Positions 36,018-46,725 of a stretch of 64,000 bases of DNA are shown piece after piece. Position numbers and translations under genes: made by a program. This DNA is from Methylotenera_A sp044222005. GTDB taxonomy: Bacteria > Pseudomonadota > Gammaproteobacteria > Burkholderiales > Methylophilaceae. The stretch spans positions 36,009-100,008 of the forward strand of contig JBGANY010000009.1 of NCBI GenBank assembly GCA_044222005.1. The letters run 5' to 3'. Position 1 is the first letter of the stretch; each line of letters starts with the position of its first letter. Under the pieces are notes generated by a model, which ran no database searches, was not told the origin of the DNA, and worked only from the letters and a program-made list of their open reading frames with translations.

Positions 36018-36559
36018 CTCCCACTGTTTGTATGCATACGGTTTCAGGATCTATTTCACTCCCCTCCCGGGGTTCTTTTCGCCTTTCCCTCACGGTACTG
36101 GTTCACTATCGGTCGATTACGAGTATTTAGCCTTGGAGGATGGTCCCCCCATGTTCAGACAAGGTTTCTCGTGCCCCGCCCTACTTTTCGTTACCCTAGT
36201 TCCACACACGGGATTTCGTATAAGGGGCTATCACCCTCTATGGCCGGACTTTCCATTCCGTTCTACTATCGCATGTGCTAAAAATAACAGGCTGTTCCAT
36301 GTTCGCTCGCCACTACTTACGGAATCTCGGTTGATTTCTTTTCCTCGAGCTACTTAGATGTTTCAGTTCACTCGGTTCGCTTTATCTATCCTATGTATTC
36401 AGATAGAAATGCCCTTGCGGGCGGGTTTCCCCATTCGGATATGTCCGGATCAAAGCTTATTTGCCAGCTCCCCGAACCTTTTCGCAGGCTATCACGTCCT
36501 TCATCGCCTGTAATCGCCAAGGCATCCACCATATGCACTTATTCACTTGATCCTATAAC

Positions 36560-36908
36560 GTTAATCCCTGAACCCTTTTAAATCCAGTGATCGCGACGCA
36601 TGAGACGTCCGCTATAGGTTTTCTAAAGCAACTTTGTATTTATTGCAAGGTTGTACAATAAACACTGGTTTATTTCACTTACATTTGTTTTAAGAACGCC
36701 TTTGTTTTTCAACAAATTGGTTCTTGAAACTCATGCGAGCAAAATGTTTCGATTTTGCAATCAATTACTACCCATTTGGATACATCAACCTCATCACAAA
36801 GTTGTGTATCCTCTTTACTTCTTCCATTTTGTTAAAGAACAGTCTAGCTAAAAAGCTAGAAATAAACACATAGCATGCGCTTATTGCTAACTTCTCTACA
36901 TCAAAGCA
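36560..36908 (-). other. spacer between tRNA-Ala and 23S rRNA
   Basis: 349 nt of AT-rich transcribed spacer with no gene. It holds a boxA antitermination element near its 5' side on the minus strand (36830-36842) and sequence that would pair around 23S for RNase III processing. Confidence 0.7.
36830..36842 (-). promoter_or_regulatory. boxA antitermination element in the rRNA spacer
   Basis: The minus strand reads CTGTTCTTTAACA, matching the boxA core TGCTCTTTAACA bound by NusB/S10 in rRNA antitermination, and lies between tRNA-Ala and 23S as in E. coli. Confidence 0.75.
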
Positions 36909-36984
36909 TGGTGGAGGATGACGGGATCGAACCGACGACCCCCTGCTTGCAAAGCAGGTGCTCTCCCAGCTGAGCTAATCCCCC
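36909..36984 (-). tRNA. tRNA-Ala(TGC)
   Basis: 76 nt with GGGGGAT at the 5' end pairing with ATCCTCC-type acceptor sequence, anticodon loop CTTTGCAAG giving anticodon TGC, a GGTTCGATCC T-arm, and an encoded CCA. It lies in the 16S-23S spacer downstream of tRNA-Ile. Confidence 0.97.
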
Positions 36985-37001
36985 AATGTTTCAGGTGAAT
37001 C

Positions 37002-37078
37002 TGGTGGGTCTGGTTGGGCTCGAACCAACGACCCCCGCCTTATCAAGACGGTGCTCTAACCAGCTGAGCTACAGACCC
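37002..37078 (-). tRNA. tRNA-Ile(GAT)
   Basis: 77 nt with acceptor stem GGGTCTG/CAGACCC, anticodon loop CTTGATAAG giving anticodon GAT, T-arm GGTTCGAGCC, and encoded CCA. It lies in the rRNA spacer 17 nt upstream of tRNA-Ala, the usual betaproteobacterial order. Confidence 0.97.
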
Positions 37079-37152
37079 TTAAGGCCAATCTTTGATGTTG
37101 CTGTTGTCGAACGACTGATAAGTGTGAATGTTTGCAGCCAAGGTTTGTTCTC

Positions 37153-38695
<1,543 letters not shown>

Positions 38696-38989
38696 AATAT
38701 GACTATTACTTGTTTACCTCTTGCGAGGTGGTATTTCGCTTTGCTTTATCAACCTAAGAAATTTAGGTTGAGTACTCAAATTCATTTCAAGGTGTGTCTT
38801 GTCGATCGCTTTGTTTAACCAAAGCGTTCTATTTACATACTTGTCATAAATCTAAGTGTAAGCATTTGTATCTTGAGTCTTGCTTAAACCATACAACAAA
38901 ACATTCTTGACCTTTTACAAAGCCAAGCATTCGTTGCGTCTAAGCAAGCGTCTTAACTACAAACACCCACACTTATCAGTCGTTCAGTT

Positions 38990-39000
38990 TGTTAAAGAGC
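38990..39000 (-). promoter_or_regulatory. boxA antitermination element in the 16S leader
   Basis: The minus strand reads GCTCTTTAACA, the consensus boxA, located about 295 nt upstream of 16S. Confidence 0.78.
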
Positions 39001-39013
39001 GTATTCTTAAAAA

Positions 39014-39049
39014 GAATAAATTCCAAAATCTTAATTTTCGAATTTATTC
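39014..39049 (-). terminator. AT-rich hairpin with T run after tRNA-fMet (weak terminator or processing site)
   Basis: GAATAAATTC at one end pairs perfectly with GAATTTATTC at the other, extended by AAAAT/ATTTT around a four-base loop. Five T follow on the minus strand. The stem has almost no GC, so it may attenuate only partly or serve processing instead. Confidence 0.4.
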
Positions 39050-39061
39050 ACTCCAGAATCT

Positions 39062-39138
39062 TGGTTGCGGGAACAGGATTTGAACCTGTGACCTTCGGGT
39101 TATGAGCCCGACGAGCTGCCAGACTGCTCCATCCCGCG
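39062..39138 (-). tRNA. initiator tRNA-fMet(CAT)
   Basis: 77 nt. The 5' C1 faces A72 without pairing and the anticodon stem has three consecutive G-C pairs (GGGCTCATAACCC), both hallmarks of the initiator tRNA. The CCA end is encoded. It lies upstream of 16S on the same strand. Confidence 0.96.
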
Positions 39139-39171
39139 TCCGATTCGACGTACATGCCGCCGAGAGATGAG

Positions 39172-39201
39172 ACTATAGCAAACTATAGTCATTTATGTCA
39201 A
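39172..39201 (-). promoter_or_regulatory. sigma-70 promoter for tRNA-fMet and probably the rRNA operon
   Basis: On the minus strand TTGACA (39196-39201) and TATAGT (39172-39177) are separated by 18 bp. The predicted start lies about 27 nt before tRNA-fMet. Confidence 0.7.
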
Positions 39202-39235
39202 ACAGTATTCAGAAATTTTTAGTAGAAAGAGTTAA

Positions 39236-39262
39236 TAAAAAATAAACCCATTAACCTATGGG
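39236..39262 (-). terminator. probable terminator of the DUF4197 gene
   Basis: CCCAT and ATGGG form a short stem with a 6-nt loop; the minus strand continues TTTATTTTTTATT. Confidence 0.55.
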
Positions 39263-39297
39263 CCTAAAACCTAGCTTATCTATTAGCTATTTCTGAA

Positions 39298-40053
39298 TTA
39301 TTTGCCTACCGCGCCAAACACCTTTTTGAGCAGACTGCTGGCTTGGCCGAGCGGGTCTTTGCGAATAGCTGCCTCTTCCTTGGCAATCATCAAGTACAAG
39401 CCATCCAGCGCCTTGTTGGTCACATATTGGTTGATGTTGGCATCTTCTTTTTTCACCACGCCGAACTTGCTGCCCATCTCTGCATATTTGTTGTAGCTGT
39501 CGGCCAATTTCACGTTTTCAGTCGCTTTTGTCACGATCGGCAAAAATTTCTCGCTCATTTGCTTAGAGGTGGTGCGTTTAAAATATTGCGTAGCTGCGTC
39601 TTGTGGGCCGGTAAGAATGGCTTTAGCATCTGCCAAGCTCATTTGCTTGATAGAGTCTACTAACAGCGCTTTGGCTTCCGGCACCGCCGCCTCCGCGGCG
39701 CGGTTCATTTTAAGCACAAGCTCGTCTGACTGCTTGCCCATACCCATCAGTTTCATGCCTTTTTCTATTTTTTTCAAGGATTTCGGCAAAGGGATCTTGA
39801 CTTCTTTATTACCAAAAAAACCGTCAGTGACGCCTAAGGTACTCACTGCTTTACCAACCCCTTGTGTCAACGCTTCTTTAAGACCGCCACTAGCTTCTGT
39901 ATTGGTCAAGCTATCTACACCTGTTGTATTGCTAGTACTAGAACCAGTGGTATTGCCACTCGATTTAATAGAGTCTTTCAAGTCAGATAAATTAAGCGCA
40001 TTGGCATGCGTTGCAAACAAAGCCAGCAGCACCATTGATAAGAAACGTTTCAT
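39298..40053 (-). CDS. DUF4197 exported protein
   Basis: 251 residues from the ATG at 40053, which has AAGGA at proper distance; an upstream start at 40086 would precede the signal peptide by 11 residues and is rejected. The signal peptide ends at ATHANA (about residue 20). The rest is helical and matches DUF4197, with GVTDGFFGNKEVKIPLP near residue 80 and the C-terminal LDGLYLMIAKEEAAIRKDP typical of the family. The low-complexity Ser/Thr stretch at about 30-55 looks like a linker. Function unknown; probably periplasmic. Confidence 0.82.
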   Translation of the reverse strand: MKRFLSMVLLALFATHANALNLSDLKDSIKSSGNTTGSSTSNTTGVDSLTNTEASGGLKEALTQGVGKAVSTLGVTDGFFGNKEVKIPLPKSLKKIEKGMKLMGMGKQSDELVLKMNRAAEAAVPEAKALLVDSIKQMSLADAKAILTGPQDAATQYFKRTTSKQMSEKFLPIVTKATENVKLADSYNKYAEMGSKFGVVKKEDANINQYVTNKALDGLYLMIAKEEAAIRKDPLGQASSLLKKVFGAVGK

Positions 40054-40124
40054 ATTGAGATGTCCTTTAAGTTGTATAGTGAGCATGTAATAAGCACAAC
40101 GAGTTACACCCCAATAAGTTTACG

Positions 40125-42608
40125 TTATTTTTTAGCCTTTAGGGATTCTACCTGCCAGATGTTTTTGGCGTATTCACCTATCGTTCTATCGCTTGAAAAT
40201 TTAGCCATGCGCGCCACGTTCAATATTGCCCTTCTCGACCATTCCTCCTGGTCCTGATACACGCGACCAACTTCCTCCTGCATCGCGATATAGCTTTCGT
40301 AGTCGGCCAGCAACAAGTAATTATCGCCATTATTCAGCAAATTATCGACAATCGCTTGATACCGGTTAGGCTCTTCTACAGAGAAGAACCCCGTTGCGAT
40401 CATGTCTAGCACTTCTTTCAGCTCAGGGTTCTGATTGTAATAATCACGCGGATTGTAGGCATTAGCTTTAACGTCTGCGACTTGCTGCGTAGTTAAGCCG
40501 AAAATAAAGATGTTGTCGTCACCCACTTCTTCCTTAATTTCCACATTGGCGCCATCCAGCGTACCGATGGTCAGCGCGCCATTCAGCGCCATCTTCATAT
40601 TGCCAGTGCCACTAGCTTCGGTGCCTGCAGTTGAAATCTGTTCGGACAGGTCGCTTCCGGGGAATAAAATCTCAGCCGCCGAAACCTCATAGTTAGGATA
40701 AAACACCACTTTGAGCCTGTCGCCGATTGCAGGATCCTCGTTTACAATCAACGCCACATCGTTAATCAAGCGAATAATAAGCTTGGCCATCCAGTAACCT
40801 GGCGCCGCCTTACCGCCAAAAATCACCGTGCGTGGCGTAATACCTTTCTCCCCCCTGCGAATGCGGTTGTATAGCGTAATCACGTGCAGCACGTTCAGTA
40901 ACTGGCGCTTATATTCATGAATACGCTTAATCTGCACATCAAACAAGCTATCCGGGTTCACGGTAATATTAGTGCGCGATTTTATTTTTTCAGCAAGACG
41001 TTGTTTGTTGGCATGCTTCACTGCACGGAACGCTTTCCTGAAATCCTTATCATCAGCCAAAGGTGTCAATTTCACCAGCTGCGTTAAATCTTTTTGAAAG
41101 CCGTCGCCAATCGCTTTACGGATCAAACCCGTCAAGTCAGGATTGGCTTGGTTTAACCAGCGACGCGGCGTAATGCCGTTGGTCACGTTGGTGAATTTAC
41201 CTGGGTAAATTTTATGGAAATCCGCAAACAAGGTCGTTTTCAGCAAATCACTATGCAAAGCCGCTACCCCATTCACAGTGTGACTGCCCACCACGGCCAA
41301 ATGCGCCATGCGCACACGGCGACCATGCGATTCATCTACAATTGACACACGATTGATTAAATCAACATCGCCAGGGAAATGGTGATTGACCATGGTTAAA
41401 AATCGATGATTAATTTCGTAGATGATTTCCAAATGTCGTGGCAGCAACCTGCCAAAAAGTCCTACAGACCAGGTTTCTAAAGCTTCTGGCATTAATGTAT
41501 GGTTGGTGTAAGCAAAAATCTTGTTGACTAAACCCCAAGCAAAATCCCAATCCAAATGGTGCACATCCACCAGTTGATGCATCATCTCGGCCACACCGAT
41601 AGAAGGATGTGTGTCATTGAGTTGAATCGCAATCTTTTCTGGCAGCAGCTGCCAGTCTGCCGGTTTTTTCATCTCGTGCGCGCTTAAAAAGCGGCGCAGA
41701 ATATCCTGGATTGAAGCTGACACAAAGAAATATTGTTGTTTCAAACGCAGTTCTTTTCCTAATTCACAAATATCATTTGGATACAGGACCTTTGAAATAT
41801 TCTCTGTGCTATTACGCTCTTCCACCGCACGTTCATAATTACCGTCGTTAAAATGGCGCAAATCAAACTCACGCGAAGCCTTGGCCGACCACAATCGCAA
41901 ACTGTTCACTGTTTCAGTGCCGTAGCCGGGTACCGGCATATCGTAAGCTATAGCTACCACATGCTCGGTATCCACCCAGTGATGGGTGACGCCGTGATTG
42001 TTTTCCGGCACCTGGATGACGCGCCCATAAAATTTAACAATATAACTCGCTTCAGGTCGTTGATACTCCCAAATATTGCCGTAACGCAGCCAGTTATCAG
42101 GGTTCTCCACCTGCTGGCCATGTTCTATCGATTGCTTGAACATGCCGTACTCATAACGGATACCGTAGCCAGTTGCAGGAATATCCATCGTCGCCATCGA
42201 ATCCAAAAAGCATGCTGCCAGGCGACCCAGGCCGCCGTTGCCTAAGGCGGCATCATGCTCCATTTCCTCAGCCGCTTCCATACTATGTCCTAATGCGCCT
42301 AAACTATCGCTCAACTCATCCTTCATGCCCACATTTAGGGCGGCATTGCTCAGCATGCGGCCAATTAAAAACTCAAGCGATAAATAATATATACGTTTTG
42401 GATCATGCTCATAATAGGCGTCAGCCGTTCTCACCCAGCGCTCCACAACATGATCGCGCACGGTATATGCGGCCGTGTGATACCAATCTCTCGGAGTCGC
42501 AGCAGCATCGGTCTTAAAACATGAAAAAATCAAATGGTTTTGTAATGCTTGCTTGATCGGGGTAAGTTTGGGCAATACAACAGCTTCAGGTTTGTTGGTT
42601 TTCATCAA
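40125..42608 (-). CDS. glgP: glycogen/maltodextrin phosphorylase
   Basis: 827 residues, the normal length for this PLP enzyme, which releases glucose-1-phosphate from alpha-1,4-glucans. The PLP-lysine motif EASGTGNMKMALNGAL is near residue 655, and the N-terminal EHDAALGNGGLGRLAACF segment near 115 forms the substrate channel. No other glycogen genes are in the window. It lies between the DUF4197 gene and htpG on the same strand, separated from htpG by a terminator, so it is probably its own unit. Confidence 0.95.
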   Translation of the reverse strand: MMKTNKPEAVVLPKLTPIKQALQNHLIFSCFKTDAAATPRDWYHTAAYTVRDHVVERWVRTADAYYEHDPKRIYYLSLEFLIGRMLSNAALNVGMKDELSDSLGALGHSMEAAEEMEHDAALGNGGLGRLAACFLDSMATMDIPATGYGIRYEYGMFKQSIEHGQQVENPDNWLRYGNIWEYQRPEASYIVKFYGRVIQVPENNHGVTHHWVDTEHVVAIAYDMPVPGYGTETVNSLRLWSAKASREFDLRHFNDGNYERAVEERNSTENISKVLYPNDICELGKELRLKQQYFFVSASIQDILRRFLSAHEMKKPADWQLLPEKIAIQLNDTHPSIGVAEMMHQLVDVHHLDWDFAWGLVNKIFAYTNHTLMPEALETWSVGLFGRLLPRHLEIIYEINHRFLTMVNHHFPGDVDLINRVSIVDESHGRRVRMAHLAVVGSHTVNGVAALHSDLLKTTLFADFHKIYPGKFTNVTNGITPRRWLNQANPDLTGLIRKAIGDGFQKDLTQLVKLTPLADDKDFRKAFRAVKHANKQRLAEKIKSRTNITVNPDSLFDVQIKRIHEYKRQLLNVLHVITLYNRIRRGEKGITPRTVIFGGKAAPGYWMAKLIIRLINDVALIVNEDPAIGDRLKVVFYPNYEVSAAEILFPGSDLSEQISTAGTEASGTGNMKMALNGALTIGTLDGANVEIKEEVGDDNIFIFGLTTQQVADVKANAYNPRDYYNQNPELKEVLDMIATGFFSVEEPNRYQAIVDNLLNNGDNYLLLADYESYIAMQEEVGRVYQDQEEWSRRAILNVARMAKFSSDRTIGEYAKNIWQVESLKAKK

Positions 42609-42719
42609 GAAAATGCTTTCAAAAAAGTCAAAATGCTATCGAGTATCAGCATTTTAGCAAATATCACGCCAACCTTATAATAAAAAAATTCATTGGTTGA
42701 TAATTTTAATGTGCAATCA

Positions 42720-42755
42720 CAAAAATCGCCGCACACTTGGGAGTAAGCGAGCGGC
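42720..42755 (-). terminator. intrinsic terminator of htpG
   Basis: TCGCCGC and GCGGCGA form a 7-bp stem extended by A/T pairs, with a U-run on the minus strand, 53 bp after the htpG stop. Confidence 0.75.
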
Positions 42756-42807
42756 GAATTTTTATTTTAAATCTGATTACAATTTGATTCGATAATGAAG
42801 CCTCGTC

Positions 42808-44679
42808 TTATAAAAACAATGTGTTCATGCGGCGCACAAAGCCGGCAGGGTCCTCCAGCTGACCGCCTTCCGCTAACAAGGCCTGATCAAATACAAGATG
42901 TGCCAAATCATTAAATCTGGCGGCTTCGGTTTCAGCTTCCATGCGCTTTACCAGCTTATGCTCCGGGTTCAACTCTAAAATCGGTTTGCTTTCCGGCGCT
43001 TTTTGCCCGGCAGCCTTCAAGATACGCGCCAGATTGCCTGACAAATCATGTTCACCCGCCACCAAACAAGCCGGTGAATCGGTTAAGCGGTGCGTCACAC
43101 GCACTTCTTTTACCGTATCACCAAGCGATTCTTTTACTCTTTCAATCAGCGACTTAGCCTCTTCCTCAATTTTCTTCTGCGCCTCTTTTTCAGTTTCGCT
43201 TTCCAGCTTGCCTAAATCCAGATCGCCTTTGGCGATGGATTGCAGCTTCTTGCCTTCAAATTCAGTCAGGGTACCCAATAACCATTCATCCACTTTGTCG
43301 CTCATCAGCAATACTTCGATGCCTTTTTTGCGGAAAATTTCCAGATGTGGTGAATGCTGCGCTGCTGCAAACGTGTCGGCAGTAATATAATAAATTGCTT
43401 CCTGTTCAGGCTGCATGCGGCTTACATAATCAGCCAATGAAACGGTCTGTTTATCAGTATCGTCATGCGTGCTGGCGAATCTTAGCAAGCCAGCAATTTT
43501 GTCTTTATTGGCAAAATCCTCGCCCGGTCCTTCTTTGAGTACGCGGCCAAACTCTGTCCAGAATTTAGCATAGTCGTCCGGCCTGTCTTTAGCCAGATCT
43601 TCCAGCGAACCAAGCACTTTTTTCACCGAACCACTTTTAATCGCGTCCACGTCACGGCTATCTTGCAGAATCTCGCGCGACACATTCAGTGGCAAATCAG
43701 CAGAATCAATCACACCGCGCACAAAACGCAAGTATTGCGGCATGAGCTTTTCCGCGTCCTCCATAATAAACACGCGCTTCACATACAGCTTGATGCCGTG
43801 ACGGCGCTCACGATCATACAAGTCAAACGGCGCCTTGCTTGGAATGTACAGCAGCGAGATATATTCCTGTTTGCCCTCCACGCGGCTGTGGGTATAGGCC
43901 AGCGGATTTTCAAAATCATGCGAAACGTGTTTGTAAAACTCCTGATATTCTTCTTCTGTGATGTCATTCTTAGCGCGTGCCCACAAAGCTGAGGCTCTGT
44001 TCACGGTTTCGTCTTCATCCGTTGGCACCTGCTGACCATCTTTCCATTCCGATTTCTTCATCACAATAGGTAACGTGATGTGGTCGGAATACTTGCGGAT
44101 AATCGTTTTGAGTTTCCAGTCGTTCAGGAACTCATCTTCGCCTTCGCGCAAATGCAGCACAATATCCGTACCTCTTGAAGCCTTGCCCACGCTTTCCAGC
44201 GTATAGTCGCCTTCACCGCTTGATTCCCACTTCACAGCCTCTTTTTCACCCGCCCGGCGCGTTATCAGCGTGACTTTATCGGCAATGATAAAGGAAGAGT
44301 AAAAGCCGACCCCGAACTGGCCGATCAGGTTAGCATCTTTGGCCTGATCGCCCGTCAAACTTTGAAAAAACTCTTTGGTGCCCGATTTGGCAATGGTGCC
44401 GATGTTATGTATCACCTCATCGCGATTCATGCCAATGCCGTTATCTGAAATGGTAATGGTTCGTGCCGCTTTGTCGAAACTGATACGGATTTGCAAGTCG
44501 CTGTCATTTTCATATAGCGCACCATTGGATAAACCTTCAAAACGCAGTTTATCCGCTGCATCGGATGCGTTTGAAATCAATTCACGCAATACGATTTCTT
44601 TGTTGGAATACAGCGAATGAATCATCAACTGCAGTAATTGTTTGACTTCGGCCTGGAAGGCTAAATGCTCTGCTGCCAT
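42808..44679 (-). CDS. htpG: chaperone protein HtpG (Hsp90)
   Basis: 623 residues. The GHKL ATPase motifs are present: ELISNASDAADKLR near residue 33, DNGIGMNRDEV near 80, and GQFGVGFYS near 118. Middle and C-terminal dimerisation domains are complete. It is an ATP-driven cytosolic chaperone. AAGGAG precedes the ATG at 44679. I do not see a clear sigma-32 promoter. Confidence 0.97.
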   Translation of the reverse strand: MAAEHLAFQAEVKQLLQLMIHSLYSNKEIVLRELISNASDAADKLRFEGLSNGALYENDSDLQIRISFDKAARTITISDNGIGMNRDEVIHNIGTIAKSGTKEFFQSLTGDQAKDANLIGQFGVGFYSSFIIADKVTLITRRAGEKEAVKWESSGEGDYTLESVGKASRGTDIVLHLREGEDEFLNDWKLKTIIRKYSDHITLPIVMKKSEWKDGQQVPTDEDETVNRASALWARAKNDITEEEYQEFYKHVSHDFENPLAYTHSRVEGKQEYISLLYIPSKAPFDLYDRERRHGIKLYVKRVFIMEDAEKLMPQYLRFVRGVIDSADLPLNVSREILQDSRDVDAIKSGSVKKVLGSLEDLAKDRPDDYAKFWTEFGRVLKEGPGEDFANKDKIAGLLRFASTHDDTDKQTVSLADYVSRMQPEQEAIYYITADTFAAAQHSPHLEIFRKKGIEVLLMSDKVDEWLLGTLTEFEGKKLQSIAKGDLDLGKLESETEKEAQKKIEEEAKSLIERVKESLGDTVKEVRVTHRLTDSPACLVAGEHDLSGNLARILKAAGQKAPESKPILELNPEHKLVKRMEAETEAARFNDLAHLVFDQALLAEGGQLEDPAGFVRRMNTLFL

Positions 44680-44783
44680 ATAAACTCCTTTTTTCTTAAA
44701 CTTTGATAGCTAACTTTTTATCACCAACGATTTATTGTAAATTGGGACGTGTCAGGTAATTTCAAGATAAATGAAGGTTAAAA

Positions 44784-45047
44784 ATGGCTGAAATCAGAGT
44801 CACACCATTGGATGATGCAACTTTTCAAGTCACCGTTACTGATAAATCCACCACCACGCACGAAGTGAAAGTGCAAGCCGACTACGCGCTAAAACTCACT
44901 GGTGGTAAAATCACTACCGCGCAACTGGTGAAAGAATCTTTTAAGTTTCTGCTGGAGCGTGAACCCAACACCAGCATTCTGCCCAGCTTCGATTTAAGTG
45001 TCATTGCAAGATATTTTCCAGAATACGAGCGCATCTTAGGCAAGTAA
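44784..45047 (+). CDS. conserved small protein of unknown function
   Basis: 87 residues and soluble. The N-terminal half is beta-rich with many Thr/Val residues, and the C-terminal half contains the well-ordered LVKESFKFLLEREPNTSIL and a DLSVIARYFPEYE stretch. I have seen this pattern in small conserved hypothetical proteins of proteobacteria but know no function. It lies 49 bp upstream of ppx on the same strand and may be cotranscribed with it. Confidence 0.7.
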   Translation: MAEIRVTPLDDATFQVTVTDKSTTTHEVKVQADYALKLTGGKITTAQLVKESFKFLLEREPNTSILPSFDLSVIARYFPEYERILGK

Positions 45048-45096
45048 TTTAACCGTTTATCATCAGGCAGGCAGAGAAATATGCTATAAATCCATT

Positions 45097-46626
45097 ATGC
45101 AAAATTACGATGTTATCTCAGCAGAAACCCTGCTTGCAGCGGTAGATCTAGGCTCCAACAGCTTCAGGCTGGAAATCGGCCGTTACGAGAACGGCCAGAT
45201 CCAGCGCGTGGATTATCTGAAAGAAGCCGTGCGGCAAGGCGGCGATCTGGATGAAGAACGCAACTTAAGACCAGAGGCCATAGAGCGCGGCTTAAAGTGT
45301 CTGGCAAGATTCGGCGAAACGCTGAAAGGCTTTCCCAAACATCAGGTACGGGCAGTGGCCACACAAACGCTGCGCGAAGCCAGAAACCGCGATGTATTTC
45401 TAAAGTTAGCCCAAAAAGCCTTAGGTTACGAGGTGGAAGTCATCTCCGGCGTTGAAGAGGCGCGGCTTATTTACCAAGGCGTCAGCCGGTTACTACCGCA
45501 ATCTGATGAAAAACGTCTGGTCATTGATATTGGCGGACGTTCAACCGAGTTTATATTGGGCCAGCATTTAAATGCTGAAACCACAGATTCACTGCGCGTT
45601 GGCTCCGTGACCTGGTCGCTCAAATATTTCGCTGATGGCATATTGACTGAAAAAAACTTCCAGCGTGCCGAAATCGCCGCAGAGTCGTTTCTGGATGCGG
45701 TTGCGGACATTTATCAGCATCAATACTGGGACGTCGCCTATGGCGCGTCAGGCACGGTGGGCGCGATCGGGGACATTTTGGCAGGCGCTGGGTTTGAAGA
45801 AGACAAAATCACGCGCAAAGGCTTAGCCTGGCTGCGGGCGCAGCTCATCAAAGCCAAAACTGCCGACAAACTGGATTTAATCGGTTTAAAAGAAGACCGC
45901 AAACCTGTGATAGCAGGCGGCCTGAGTGTGTTAACCGGCATATTCGACCTGCTTAAGCTCGACACGCTAATCGTGGCCAAAGGCGCACTGCGTCACGGCC
46001 TGCTGTATGACATGATGTCGCAGGACGAGGCTGCCTCTGAAGATTTGCGCGAGGCTTCTATCAATCACCTCACCACTCGTTTTGGCGTGAATAAAAGCCA
46101 TGCAAAAAATGTTTGCAAAGTCGCGCTGGGCTTTTTTGATGCGCTATTGCCGACACTGGAAGTTCATCATGACAATCCGCACGAATTAAGCAAGCTCAGA
46201 CAAGTATTGGCCTGGGCTGCTGCCAGCCATGAAATCGGCACTGCAATTTCCCACAGCGAATCGCAAAAGCATGGCGCGTATATTTTAGACAATACTGAAC
46301 TGATGGGCTTCGCGCAAAGCGAGTTGCACCGGTTAAGTCTGCTGGTACTAGGACATTGCGGAAAGCTGAGAAAACTGGATGCGGATTTCAATGATGAAGG
46401 CTTTATTTTTCAGCTCATCGCTTTAAGGCTGGCAGTCATTTTCTGCCACTCGCGCAATACTCCGGTATTAAAAAATATCCGCTTTGAGCATGCTAACAAC
46501 ACTTTCCTGCTCAGCCTGCCTGGCGCTTGGCAGCAGGCTTTCCCGCAAACGTCTTACCTGCTGGAAGAAGAAGTGCTTGCATGGCAAAAGACCAACTGGA
46601 GCTTGGTTGTTTCCACACAAGATTAG
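45097..46626 (+). CDS. ppx: exopolyphosphatase (Ppx/GppA family)
   Basis: 509 residues. The ASKHA-fold motifs are LAAVDLGSNSFRLEIG near residue 14, VISGVEEARLIYQGV near 117, DIGGRSTEFILG near 148, and YGASGTVGAIGDI near 210. The C-terminal HD-like domain contains AASHEIGTAISHSESQKHG near 385. It releases terminal phosphate from polyphosphate or pppGpp. ppk and sixA lie about 600 bp further on, on the opposite strand, so synthesis and breakdown of polyphosphate are encoded side by side. Confidence 0.92.
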   Translation: MQNYDVISAETLLAAVDLGSNSFRLEIGRYENGQIQRVDYLKEAVRQGGDLDEERNLRPEAIERGLKCLARFGETLKGFPKHQVRAVATQTLREARNRDVFLKLAQKALGYEVEVISGVEEARLIYQGVSRLLPQSDEKRLVIDIGGRSTEFILGQHLNAETTDSLRVGSVTWSLKYFADGILTEKNFQRAEIAAESFLDAVADIYQHQYWDVAYGASGTVGAIGDILAGAGFEEDKITRKGLAWLRAQLIKAKTADKLDLIGLKEDRKPVIAGGLSVLTGIFDLLKLDTLIVAKGALRHGLLYDMMSQDEAASEDLREASINHLTTRFGVNKSHAKNVCKVALGFFDALLPTLEVHHDNPHELSKLRQVLAWAAASHEIGTAISHSESQKHGAYILDNTELMGFAQSELHRLSLLVLGHCGKLRKLDADFNDEGFIFQLIALRLAVIFCHSRNTPVLKNIRFEHANNTFLLSLPGAWQQAFPQTSYLLEEEVLAWQKTNWSLVVSTQD

Positions 46627-46670
46627 TATAGTTTATTGATTTGGCTACATTTATTACAGAAATATGACAG

Positions 46671-46715
46671 TTGACATGTCAATTAAACGGTATAAACTGT
46701 TTATACTGTTTAATT
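46671..46715 (+). promoter_or_regulatory. palindromic promoter/operator of the RHH-like protein gene
   Basis: TTGACATGTCAA at 46671-46682 is a perfect 12-bp palindrome that contains a consensus -35 hexamer. It runs into a second, 35-bp near-perfect palindrome at 46681-46715: AATTAAAC, GTATAAA, CTG centre, TTTATAC, GTTTAATT, with one unpaired base on each side. The latter holds TATAAA and TATACT, candidate -10 elements, and is followed at once by GGAG and the ATG at 46726. Autoregulation by the encoded protein is inferred. Confidence 0.65.
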
Positions 46716-46725
46716 GGAGAATATC

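Larger units (their letters stand above)
38696..39061 (-). other. 16S rRNA leader region
   Basis: 366 nt between tRNA-fMet and 16S. It contains a boxA at 38990-39000, a long AT-rich hairpin at 39014-39049 and 16S-flanking sequence for RNase III processing. I find no convincing sigma-70 promoter within it, so 16S may be transcribed from the promoter upstream of tRNA-fMet. Confidence 0.55.

Noticed and set aside
39014..39049. AT-rich palindrome after tRNA-fMet considered as an integration site
   Set aside because: No integrase gene or duplicated tRNA end is present; it fits better as a processing hairpin or weak terminator.
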